Shown here: in pieces, positions 50,463 through 58,318 of the stretch | Layout: each line of letters opens with the position of its first letter | Position numbering within the stretch: position 1 is the first letter of the stretch | Assembly (NCBI RefSeq): GCF_020524545.1 | Contig: NZ_JAIVLG010000002.1 | Location: 248,001-312,000 of the forward strand | Reading direction: 5' to 3' | DNA from: Microbacterium paraoxydans | GTDB lineage: Bacteria > Actinomycetota > Actinomycetes > Actinomycetales > Microbacteriaceae | Length of the DNA: 64,000 nucleotides | Translations under genes and position numbers: made by a program | The notes under the pieces: generated by a model | What the model saw: the letters and a program-made list of their open reading frames with translations, nothing else | The model's database searches: none | Told to the model about the DNA's origin: nothing

Positions 50463-51929
50463 TCAGCGCCGACGGGCTCGGGGCAGGTCGATCGGACCCG
50501 TCACCGAGAGCTCGTTCTCCCAGACCTCGATCCCGCGCACCCCGGGCAGTCGTGCCTGGGTGAAGACCGGGTCCAGTCCCTCGCGTCGTTGCTGCGTGTA
50601 GTCCTTGAGGAGCTTGAAGGCGACGCCGGAGAGCAGAGCGATCGCAACGAGGTTCACGATCGCCATGAAGCCCATCGCGCCGTCGGCGAAGTTCCAGACG
50701 ACGTCGGCCGAGACGAGCGCGCCGGCGAAGACGGCCGCGATAGCGAAGAGACGGTAGCCGAGCAGCACCCCGGAATTCGAGGTGATGAACTCGATGTTGG
50801 TCTGTCCGTAGTAGTAGTTGCCGAGGATGGAGCTGAACGCGAGCAGGAAGATGATCACGATCAGGAGGATGTTCGACCAGCTTCCGAGGGCGCTGACGAT
50901 CGCGCCCTGCGTCAGATCGATGCCGCGTTCGGCGTTCGCGAGGTCCGGGACCGAGACGAGGATGATGAACGCGGTGATCGAGCACACCAGGAAGGTGTCG
51001 AAGTAGACGCCCAGCGTCTGCACGAGGCCCTGCTTGACCGGGTGCGTCACGGCTGCACTCGCGCCCGCGTTCGGCGCTGAGCCGAGGCCCGCCTCGTTGG
51101 AGAACATTCCGCGCTTGACGCCGGTGAGGATGATGTAGCCGAGCGCGGCCCCGACGATCTCGTTCGGTCCGAAGGCCTGGGTGAAGATCAGGGAGAAGAC
51201 CTCGGGGAGCCGTTCGATGTGCATCGCCACGATCACCAGTCCGAGCAGCAGGTACAGCAGCGCCATGACCGGCACCAGCGTCTGGGTGACCGACGCGATC
51301 CGGCGCACGCCGCCGAAGATGACCAGACCCATGAGCAGGGCGAGAGCCGCGCCGATGGCGACGGGCAACCAGGCGGCGGAGTCGTCGCCGAAGCTGCCCG
51401 AGATCGTCGCCTGGATCGTGTTCGCCTGCAAGGAGCTGAAGGCGATGGGGAAGCAGATGATGAGGATGACCGCGAACAGCACGCCCATCCAGCGCGCACC
51501 GAGCCCGCGCTGCATGTAGTACGCAGGTCCGCCGAGGAAACCGTCCTTGTCGCGTGTCTTGTACAACTGGGCCAAGGACGACTCGATGAACGCGGATGCT
51601 CCGCCGATGAAGGCCATCAGCCACATCCAGAAGACCGCCCCGGGGCCACCGATCGCGATCGCGGTTCCCACCCCGGCGATGTTGCCGACACCCACCCGCG
51701 AAGCCGCCGAGATGGTGAAGGCCTGGAACGCGGAGACCGATTGCGGCTCACCGGTGTCGGTGCGTGGCGTCCGATCCTTCAGAGTGCGGAACATCTCCGG
51801 GATCAACCGGAACTGCACGACGCCGGAGCGCACCGTGAAGTACAGGCCGAGGAGGACCACGATCGGCAGGACGAGCCACGTCCACAGGTTGTCGCCCCAG
51901 GTCAGCAGCCACTCATTCACAGCATCCAT
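50463..51929 (-). CDS. Amino-acid:cation symporter, AGCS family
   Basis: The 488-residue protein has about eleven membrane segments and the AGCS signatures GVGNIAGVGTAIAIGGPGAVFWMWLMAFIGGASAFIESSLAQLYK and GLGSAPNAGASAAVTHPVKQGLVQTLGVYFDT. The family takes up alanine or glycine with sodium or protons. The ATG at 51929 starts DAVNEWLLTWGDNLWTWLVLPIVVLLGLYF. A TACTGT box lies only four bases before it, so the GTG at 51920 or a short leader are alternatives. It stands alone, separated from flgE by a long palindrome. Confidence 0.92.
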   Translation of the reverse strand: MDAVNEWLLTWGDNLWTWLVLPIVVLLGLYFTVRSGVVQFRLIPEMFRTLKDRTPRTDTGEPQSVSAFQAFTISAASRVGVGNIAGVGTAIAIGGPGAVFWMWLMAFIGGASAFIESSLAQLYKTRDKDGFLGGPAYYMQRGLGARWMGVLFAVILIICFPIAFSSLQANTIQATISGSFGDDSAAWLPVAIGAALALLMGLVIFGGVRRIASVTQTLVPVMALLYLLLGLVIVAMHIERLPEVFSLIFTQAFGPNEIVGAALGYIILTGVKRGMFSNEAGLGSAPNAGASAAVTHPVKQGLVQTLGVYFDTFLVCSITAFIILVSVPDLANAERGIDLTQGAIVSALGSWSNILLIVIIFLLAFSSILGNYYYGQTNIEFITSNSGVLLGYRLFAIAAVFAGALVSADVVWNFADGAMGFMAIVNLVAIALLSGVAFKLLKDYTQQRREGLDPVFTQARLPGVRGIEVWENELSVTGPIDLPRARRR

Positions 51930-51947
51930 CCGCACAGTATGGCAGGA

Positions 51948-51975
51948 CGGAGGCTCGTGACGTCACGAGCCTCCG
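51948..51975. terminator. 28-bp perfect palindrome after flgE
   Basis: The palindrome has no spacer between its two 14-base arms; its centre is GTGACGTCAC. It starts 15 bases beyond the flgE stop and probably ends the first flagellar operon, separating it from the symporter promoter. There is no T-run. Confidence 0.6.
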
Positions 51976-51989
51976 CGGATACCCGCCGC

Positions 51990-53150
51990 TCAGCGCTTGA
52001 GGTTGGTGAGCTCCTGCAGCACCTCATCGCTGGTGGTGATGATGCGGGCGTTCGCCTGGAAGCCGCGCTGGGCGACGATGAGGTTGGTGAACTCCTGCGA
52101 CAGATCGACGTTCGACATCTCGAGCGCACCGCTGATGATGCCGCCCAGCCCCTCGGTCCCTGCCTCTCCCAGCGTCGGCTCGCCGGAGTTGCCGCTGGGG
52201 CGGAACTGCGAGGATCCGGCCTTCTCGAGACCACCCGGGTTGACGAAGCCGGCCAGCGCGACGCGGGCGAGCACCTCGGTGTCGCCGTTGCTGAAGGTGC
52301 CGACGAGGCTGCCGTCGTTCAGGAGCGCGTACGAGCTCAGCGTGCCGGCCGGCTTGCCGTTCTGCTCCTTGATCGCGACGTCGCTGACGTCGGCGAATCC
52401 GGTGACCGCCGAGAGGTCGACCGTGACGCCGCCCGAGACGATGGAGGACGCGGCGGCCTGCGTGCCGTCGGTGAAAGCGAGGGAAGTGGTCGCGCCGCCC
52501 GGCTCGGTGACGTCCCAGCCCGTCGCGGTGCGGGTGAAGGTGAGACGCAGCGACGTGGCCGTGCCCTCGGCGTCGTAGGTCTTGATGTCGCGCACCAACT
52601 GCTCGCCGACGGCGGCACCGGAGGGCAGGTTGCCGGTGACGCGGGCGGTGGTGGTGGCGGTGGCGGGGCTCAGGGCTCCGACGGGAAGACGGATGTCGCC
52701 GGTGCCCTGACCGGGGACGATCACGCCGTTCTGCGCTGTCCACCCCTGGACGAGCGCGCCGTCGGCCGAGACCAGCTTGCCGCTCGCATCGAACGAGAAG
52801 CCGCCGTTGCGGGTGTACAGGGTCTCGCCGCCCGCGCGCACGACGAAGAAGCCGTCGCCCGCGATCATGAGGTTGGTCGGCACTCCCGTGGGCTGCGGGG
52901 CGCCGGAGGCGAAGTTCGTGCTGATTCCCGCGACCTGCACGCCGAGGCCGACCTGAGCGGGGTTCTGACCGCCGGAGGCCTGCTGCGGCATCATCGAGTT
53001 GCGGACGAGCTGGGAGAGCGAATCCTGGAACTGCACGGCCGAGGCCTTGAAGCCCGTCGTGTTGACGTTGGCGATGTTGTTGCCCGTGACGTCGAGCATG
53101 GTCTGGTGCGAGCGCAGACCCGAGATTCCGGCGAAGAGGGAGCGGAGCAT
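51990..53150 (-). CDS. flgE: Flagellar hook protein FlgE
   Basis: The 386-residue protein starts MLRSLFAGISGLRSHQTMLDVTGNNIANVNTTGFKAS, the N-terminal rod/hook signature. It contains MIAGDGFFVVRAGGETLYTRNGGFSFDASGKLVSADG and ends SNVDLSQEFTNLIVAQRGFQANARIITTSDEVLQELTNLKR. The central domains are short. It polymerises into the hook outside the cell. The ATG at 53150 is fixed by the family signature. It is the last gene before the long palindrome, so flgE ends the first flagellar operon here. Confidence 0.95.
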   Translation of the reverse strand: MLRSLFAGISGLRSHQTMLDVTGNNIANVNTTGFKASAVQFQDSLSQLVRNSMMPQQASGGQNPAQVGLGVQVAGISTNFASGAPQPTGVPTNLMIAGDGFFVVRAGGETLYTRNGGFSFDASGKLVSADGALVQGWTAQNGVIVPGQGTGDIRLPVGALSPATATTTARVTGNLPSGAAVGEQLVRDIKTYDAEGTATSLRLTFTRTATGWDVTEPGGATTSLAFTDGTQAAASSIVSGGVTVDLSAVTGFADVSDVAIKEQNGKPAGTLSSYALLNDGSLVGTFSNGDTEVLARVALAGFVNPGGLEKAGSSQFRPSGNSGEPTLGEAGTEGLGGIISGALEMSNVDLSQEFTNLIVAQRGFQANARIITTSDEVLQELTNLKR

Positions 53151-53181
53151 GATGATGCCTTTCTGGGATGTGCGGGGCTGG

Positions 53182-53619
53182 TCAGGACTGCGGACGGGGA
53201 ACGAGGGAGACGCCGGAGACGGCATCGAGCGGGATGGACGCTTCGCCGATGGTCACGAGCGGAACGGCCCCGGCATACGACACGGACGTGACGATGCCCT
53301 TCTGGGTGACACCGTCTTCGTCGACGTACTGCGCCTCGTGGCCGATCAGCGCGGCGGCCGTCTGGCGCATGCTGAGCGCGAAGTTCTCGGTCGACGTGGC
53401 CGAGAGCGCCGTGAGCTGCTCCATCGAGGCCAGCTGAGTGGTCTGCGAGATCATCTCGTTGGTGTTCATGGGGGAGCTCGGGTCCTGGTTGGTCAACTGC
53501 GTCACCAGCAGCTTCAGGAAGACCTCGGAATCGAGCGTCTTCTTGCGCTCCGTCGCGGGCGTGGTGCTGCCCGTCTGCACCCCGGAGGAGGGGAGGGTGC
53601 CGGAAATCGGGTCGGTCAT
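53182..53619 (-). CDS. flgD: Flagellar hook-capping protein FlgD
   Basis: The 145-residue protein has the FlgD N-terminal block LDSEVFLKLLVTQLTNQDPSSPMNTNEMISQTTQLASMEQL and a short C-terminal part ending SLVPRPQS. It is a compact version without the Ig-like domain of the Salmonella protein. It forms the cap needed for hook polymerisation. It lies between fliK and flgE in the same transcript. Confidence 0.93.
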   Translation of the reverse strand: MTDPISGTLPSSGVQTGSTTPATERKKTLDSEVFLKLLVTQLTNQDPSSPMNTNEMISQTTQLASMEQLTALSATSTENFALSMRQTAAALIGHEAQYVDEDGVTQKGIVTSVSYAGAVPLVTIGEASIPLDAVSGVSLVPRPQS

Positions 53620-53634
53620 GGTATTCCTCTCGGA

Positions 53635-55011
53635 TCAGGCGAAGACGTCGATGCCGCCGTGCGGCGAGCTGAGGGGGAGGGGGCCGGGGTGGCTGGGCAG
53701 AGGAGCATGCGGCTCCCGGTTCGCCCGGGCTTCGGTGGCGTCCCGATCGGGTGTGACATCGCCGCGGGAGTGACCGCCTCCTGCACCCGGTGCGTTGCCG
53801 TTCGGTGTGCTTCCGGTCGGCGTGCCCTGCGGGTTCGCCGATCCGGGCCCGTCCTCCCCGGTCGACAGCATCAGCGTCGCGTGCGGGGCGGCGGCGGCCA
53901 GGTCTCGCCGGAGGTCGGCGAGAATCACTCGCAGAGCCTCGCGTCCGAGATCGTTCGGGGCGTGCAGTTCGATGTGGATGGAGCCTCCGGAGATGTGTGC
54001 CCGCACGGTCACGGGGCCGAGATTCTCCGGGGACACCGTGAGGGTCAGGCTGTGTTCGCCGTCTGCGGCCTGCGTGAGTGAGACCACCGGTGCGGCGAGC
54101 TGCGGGAGCAGGACGGGGCGGGCGATCGCCGCGGCCGCTGCCGGTGTGGTGGGGGCACTCGTGGGGAGGGCCGACGGGGAGCCCGTGGATGCCGGCGCGA
54201 CGGCTTCGTCGGCCGAGAGCGCGGAAGCGGGCGTCGGAGAGGCCGCTTCCGCAGGCGCAGGCGAGGCGGAGAGGCGGGAGGCCTCCGCTGCCGGCGTCTC
54301 CGGGTTCGGGGCGGGGAACGCCTTCGTGTCCGCCGTCGGCGCCGGGGCCGTCGTGGGCGAGGGAGCGAGCCCCCCGGGCGCCTTTACCGAAGCAGACGTG
54401 CCGCCGTCGACGCTCGCCCGGCCGGATGCCGTCGCCGCCACGGCTCCACTGGTGTTCGTCGCCCCCTCGGGGTCGGCGGCCGGAATCGCCGCAGTGAGAG
54501 GGACGGACGGCGTCGAGACGCGCGAAGACGATGCGGCGGCCGGAGCGGCCGAATCTCCCGTGACGTCGACGATCTGCGGGAGAGCAGGCGTTTCTGCGCT
54601 CGTCGGCGCCGCGCCGCTCCGCCCGATCGGAACGGTCGTGCTCGCGCTCGCAGAGGCTTCGGAGACTCCGGTGGCGGCGCTCCCGGCCCGGGCCGCAGCA
54701 GCCTCCGAATCCGCGGCGGCGTCCAGCGCCGCGTCCGGCACGAGCCCCACACCCCGGGGAAGGGCGAGCGCACCCGGGAGCGGTGCGGCCGATGCGGAAT
54801 CGGAGGGCGTGGTCTCCGGAGAAGCCTCGTCGTCCGCGGTGCCGTCCGCTGCCGCGTCCATCGGCAGGGCCTGCCCGCACGGGATGCGTGAGGCATCGTG
54901 GATCACGTCGGCGAACGCTGCGGCTCCGGCCGTCGCGGTGCGCGCGGGCGATGCACCGCTCGGACGGGCGGCACGCGGGTCGAGGATCTCGATCATGCCG
55001 AGAGCTGTCAT
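53635..55011 (-). CDS. fliK: Flagellar hook-length control protein FliK
   Basis: The 458-residue protein has a long Ala/Pro/Ser/Thr-rich, low-complexity region (about residues 40-310). The conserved FliK C-terminal domain is HSLTLTVSPENLGPVTVRAHISGGSIHIELHAPNDLGREALRVILADLRRDL. A disordered tail follows. FliK acts as a molecular ruler and triggers the FlhB switch. The ATG overlaps the fliJ stop as ATGA. Six-frame reading here gives long antisense shadows because of the composition. Confidence 0.9.
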   Translation of the reverse strand: MTALGMIEILDPRAARPSGASPARTATAGAAAFADVIHDASRIPCGQALPMDAAADGTADDEASPETTPSDSASAAPLPGALALPRGVGLVPDAALDAAADSEAAAARAGSAATGVSEASASASTTVPIGRSGAAPTSAETPALPQIVDVTGDSAAPAAASSSRVSTPSVPLTAAIPAADPEGATNTSGAVAATASGRASVDGGTSASVKAPGGLAPSPTTAPAPTADTKAFPAPNPETPAAEASRLSASPAPAEAASPTPASALSADEAVAPASTGSPSALPTSAPTTPAAAAAIARPVLLPQLAAPVVSLTQAADGEHSLTLTVSPENLGPVTVRAHISGGSIHIELHAPNDLGREALRVILADLRRDLAAAAPHATLMLSTGEDGPGSANPQGTPTGSTPNGNAPGAGGGHSRGDVTPDRDATEARANREPHAPLPSHPGPLPLSSPHGGIDVFA

Positions 55012-55430
55012 GGCTGCCCCTCCGTCGTGGTCCGCGCGCCGATCTCGTCCAACTCGGCCTGCTCGGCGTGCAGCGCGGCCGTCCGGGCCTTCTCGGCATG
55101 CGCTGCGGCGAGGCGGTCCAGTCCGCGCATCGCCCTCCGCGCCTCGGCGTGCTCCGCACGGGCGTCCGACACCGTCTGCTGCTGCAGCTCGGACAGCGTC
55201 GTCAGGTCCGCGAGCAGCGTCCGTCCGGCCACGCGCGCCGCGGCGAGGGCGGCGAGGGAGCGGACGTCGACGGCCTCGTTCCCGATGCCCGCCAGGTGCG
55301 CGCGCAGCGACCGGTCGCGGGCCTCGGTGTGCTGTGCGTCGATCACCGCGCGTGAGAGCCGCTGCGCAGCGGCGCGCTCCTGGATCTCGCGCACACGCAG
55401 CAGACCCGCCAAGGAGAAGGAACGGCTCAT
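55008..55430 (-). CDS. fliJ: FliJ-like flagellar export protein
   Basis: The 140-residue protein is almost all alpha helix, with long heptad-like stretches (RAAAQRLSRAVIDAQHTEARDRSL and HAEARRAMRGLDRLAAAHAEKARTAALHAEQAELDEIG). It starts SRSFSLAGLLRVREIQE like FliJ. Such proteins form a coiled coil that inserts into the FliI ring. The call rests on this pattern and on its position between fliI and fliK. The start overlaps the fliI stop as ATGA. Confidence 0.8.
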   Translation of the reverse strand: MSRSFSLAGLLRVREIQERAAAQRLSRAVIDAQHTEARDRSLRAHLAGIGNEAVDVRSLAALAAARVAGRTLLADLTTLSELQQQTVSDARAEHAEARRAMRGLDRLAAAHAEKARTAALHAEQAELDEIGARTTTEGQP

Positions 55431-56722
55431 GCGACAGCTCCGAAGGTCGAGACGAGCTCCTCCAGCCGACGCCACGACTCGTCGATTGCGCTCGTCTCGT
55501 CGAGGGACTGGGTGAGGAAGGCGGAGATCGCCCGCTCATGGGCGATCGCGGCGTCGATGCGGACGTCCGCGCCCGCCTGGTAGGCGCCGATGTCGATCAG
55601 ATCGTTCGCCCGTCGACGTGCGGCGAGTACCGCACGCAGGGTCGCCGCATCCGACCGTTGTCCGGCGGCGGTGATCTTGCCAGCCACGCGGGACACGGAT
55701 CCGAGGACGTCGATCGCAGGATGGTGCCCGGACAGCGCGAGCGCTCGATCCAGCACGACATGTCCGTCGAGGATCGAGCGCACGGCGTCCGCGATCGGTT
55801 CGTTGTGGTCGTCGCCGTCCACGAGCACGGTGTAGATCCCGGTGATCGAACCACCCCGGTCGGTGCCCGCACGCTCGAGGAGGCCGGCGAGGAGCGAGAA
55901 GGTCGACGGCGGATACCCCCGGGTGGCGGGGGGCTCGCCCGCGGAGAGACCGATCTCGCGCTGCGCCATCGCGACGCGGGTGAGGGAGTCCATCATGAGG
56001 ATCGCGTGCGCGCCGTCGTCGCGGAAGGCCTCGGCGATCCTCGTCGCCGTGTAGGCGGCACGGATACGCGCCATGGCCGGTTGGTCGGACGTCGAGACGA
56101 CGACCACCGAGCGGGCGAGGCCCTCGGCGCCCAGATCATCCTCGATGAACTCGCGTACCTCGCGACCGCGCTCGCCCACGAGGGCGATCACCGTCACCTC
56201 GGCGTCGGTGCCGCGCGCGATCATCGACAGCAGCGAGGACTTGCCCACGCCGGACCCCGCGAAAAGTCCGACGCGCTGCCCCCGGCCCACACTGACGAGG
56301 GTGTCGAGTGCGCGCACCCCGAGCGGAAGCGGGGAGTCGATCCGATCGCGGCCCATGATCGACGGCGGGGCGTGGTCCAGGCTCACTTCGGTCGCACCCC
56401 GCAGTGGACCCTTCCCGTCGATCGGGCGGCCGAGTCCGTCCAGAACGCGTCCGAGCAGGGGCATTCCGGTCGGCACGCGCAGCGGGCCTCCGCGGCTGCG
56501 GACCGATGCCCCCACCGTGAGTCCGGCGACGGCACCCAGCGGCATGCACCGCAACCCGCCCTCGCCGACCGCGACCACCTCGGCGTCCACGCCGTCGAGG
56601 GCCATCACATCGCCGACGGCGCCCTCGACGCCGCGCACCTGCACGCTCAGCCCGCGTACCTGCGAGACCACGCCGACGCGTTCGGGTCGCACGGCCTCGC
56701 GCACCGCGCCCCAGGCCGTCAC
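55427..56722 (-). CDS. fliI: Flagellum-specific ATPase FliI
   Basis: The 431-residue enzyme is an F1-beta-like ATPase with Walker A GLFAGSGVGKSSLLSMIARG, the ALVGERGREVREFIED block, Walker B HAILMMDSLTRVAMAQREIGL and the PPSTFSLLAGLLERAG signature. It energises unloading of export substrates at the base of the flagellum. The GTG at 56722 overlaps the fliH stop as GTGA. Confidence 0.96.
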   Translation of the reverse strand: MTAWGAVREAVRPERVGVVSQVRGLSVQVRGVEGAVGDVMALDGVDAEVVAVGEGGLRCMPLGAVAGLTVGASVRSRGGPLRVPTGMPLLGRVLDGLGRPIDGKGPLRGATEVSLDHAPPSIMGRDRIDSPLPLGVRALDTLVSVGRGQRVGLFAGSGVGKSSLLSMIARGTDAEVTVIALVGERGREVREFIEDDLGAEGLARSVVVVSTSDQPAMARIRAAYTATRIAEAFRDDGAHAILMMDSLTRVAMAQREIGLSAGEPPATRGYPPSTFSLLAGLLERAGTDRGGSITGIYTVLVDGDDHNEPIADAVRSILDGHVVLDRALALSGHHPAIDVLGSVSRVAGKITAAGQRSDAATLRAVLAARRRANDLIDIGAYQAGADVRIDAAIAHERAISAFLTQSLDETSAIDESWRRLEELVSTFGAVA

Positions 56723-57324
56723 GTCGCGGCCTCGGCGAGTGCGTGACGAGCGCGATCGAGCGCGCTTCCCACCCGGGCATCGATGCGGCCGTGGTCGAGG
56801 ATCGCGACCGCGTCGCCTCGGCCGAGCGTCTCGTCGGCGACCAGCCTGAGCCCCGCCACGGGGTCGTCCGTGCCATCGAGGGTGCGGAGGTCGTCGGGGT
56901 GCAGGCGCACTTCGCGGATCTCTTCGGGGTCGCCGACCGCGAGGGCACGACGCGCTGCCGCGGCGGCGGAGGCGCCGGCATCCGAGAGTTCCCCGAGAAG
57001 GATGAGCTCCGCCAGCTCGATCGCGCACCGCAGCACCTGGTCCTGCGCGGCGGAGGTCAGCTCCTGCTCCCGCTCGCCGAGGGAGCGGGCCGCGGCCTGG
57101 AGCGCGGACACGGCGTCCCGGACGCGGCGGGCGGACGCCTCTTCCGCAGCGGCATGCTCGGCGGCGGCGACGCGCTGTGCGGATGCGGCCTCCGCGAGCC
57201 CGGCGCGGTACCCCTCCGCATGACCGTCCGCGTAGCCGCGTAGCCGCGCCCGCGCGTGCTCCGAGCCGTCCTCACGTCCGTCGAGACGCGGGAACAGCAC
57301 GGGCGAGAACGCGTCAGTAGACAT
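56719..57324 (-). CDS. fliH: Flagellar assembly protein FliH
   Basis: The 201-residue protein has a helical N-terminal half rich in Ala, Glu and Arg, including GYADGHAEGYRAGLAEAA, a GxxxG-like pattern known from FliH. The C-terminal domain is VRLHPDDLRTLDG and GRGDAVAILDHGRIDARVGSALDRARHAL. It regulates FliI and brings it to the C-ring. The start overlaps the end of fliG by 11 bases. Confidence 0.88.
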   Translation of the reverse strand: MSTDAFSPVLFPRLDGREDGSEHARARLRGYADGHAEGYRAGLAEAASAQRVAAAEHAAAEEASARRVRDAVSALQAAARSLGEREQELTSAAQDQVLRCAIELAELILLGELSDAGASAAAAARRALAVGDPEEIREVRLHPDDLRTLDGTDDPVAGLRLVADETLGRGDAVAILDHGRIDARVGSALDRARHALAEAAT

Positions 57325-58318
57325 ACTCGTCCTCGTCGGCGCGCTGCACCGTGATGTCGCCGGCCGCTTCGAGCGCGCGGATGGTTCGCACGATCTCCGC
57401 CCTCGCCTCCTCGACCTGCGACATCCGCACGGGGCCGAGCGTGCGCGCCTCCTCGTCGAGGTTCTCGCGGTTGCGCTCCGAGACGTTGCGACGGATCAGG
57501 TCCGCGATCCCTTGGTTGGCGCCCTTCAGGGCGAGGGCGAGGGAGCGGATGTCCATGCCACGCAGCACGCGCTGCGTGTCCCGATCGTCGAGCTTGACGA
57601 TGTCGGCGAAGGTGAACATGCGCGAACGGATGTCCTCCGCGAGCGCGCTGTCGCGATCTTCGATGCTCGCCAGCAGCGCCTTCTCGACGGTCGCTCCCGA
57701 GCGGGCGATGATCTCGACGAGTGGCTCGACGCCGCCGAGGGTCTCGGGCGCATCGCGGCTCGCGAAGGTCCCGGTGCGGGACTTCAGCGCCTCGGCCACG
57801 ATCGCGATCGCCTCCTGAGACGCGGTCCCCATGGTCGCGATGGCGTGTGCCACATCGGTGCGGGTCGGGTCGGGGAGAGCCGCCAGCACAGCGGCGGCGC
57901 GCTCGGTGGGCAGATGCGCGAGCACGAGGGCCACGGTCTGCGGGAGTTCGCCGTCGAGCAGCGTCGCCAGCTGGGCGGGATCGACGGAGCCCAGGAAATC
58001 GAAGGACGAGTTCATCGCCGTCGAGCCGACCCTGCCGAGGACGGCTGCCGCGCGCTCTGCGCCGAACGAGGCCTCCAGCAGACCGGCGGCGATGTCCCGA
58101 CCTCCGCGCGCGGGTGGGAGGTGCCCGCTCGCGATGCGGTGGAACTGACCGAGAGCCTGCGCGGTGGTGGCGGCGTCCAGGTCCTGGAGGCCGATGATCT
58201 CGGCCGCGACGGCTTCCGCCTCCGACTCCGAGAGGTGCTTCATGACCTCGATCGCCTGGGCACGATCGAGGTTCATCAGGACGACGGCCGCGGTCTGCCG
58301 ATCGGTCAGCCCGCTCAT
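57314..58318 (-). CDS. fliG: Flagellar switch protein FliG
   Basis: The 334-residue protein has all three FliG domains: an N-terminal part that binds FliF (LTDRQTAAVVLMNLDRAQAIEVMKHLSESEAEAVAAEI), a middle domain, and a C-terminal motor domain with IRSRMFTFADIVKLDDRDTQRVLRGMDIRSLALALKGA and the torque helix ending LIRRNVSERNRENLDEEA. It transmits rotation from the MotA stator. The ATG overlaps the fliF stop by four bases. Confidence 0.95.
   Translation of the reverse strand: MSGLTDRQTAAVVLMNLDRAQAIEVMKHLSESEAEAVAAEIIGLQDLDAATTAQALGQFHRIASGHLPPARGGRDIAAGLLEASFGAERAAAVLGRVGSTAMNSSFDFLGSVDPAQLATLLDGELPQTVALVLAHLPTERAAAVLAALPDPTRTDVAHAIATMGTASQEAIAIVAEALKSRTGTFASRDAPETLGGVEPLVEIIARSGATVEKALLASIEDRDSALAEDIRSRMFTFADIVKLDDRDTQRVLRGMDIRSLALALKGANQGIADLIRRNVSERNRENLDEEARTLGPVRMSQVEEARAEIVRTIRALEAAGDITVQRADEDEYVY

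Noticed and set aside
48781..51624. A 947-codon minus-strand frame over the SulP gene and part of the symporter gene
   Set aside because: The SulP and AGCS proteins have clear signatures in their own frames; this frame is highly charged and Arg/His/Gly-rich without recognisable domains.
40586..51985. A transposon or integrative element as cause of the split flagellar locus
   Set aside because: No transposase, integrase, tRNA attachment site or flanking direct repeat was found, and base composition and codon style match the surroundings.
53795..56746. A 983-codon plus-strand frame across fliK, fliJ and fliI
   Set aside because: It lies opposite three well-supported flagellar genes; composition (Ala/Arg/Ser runs) is that of the reverse complement of biased codons.
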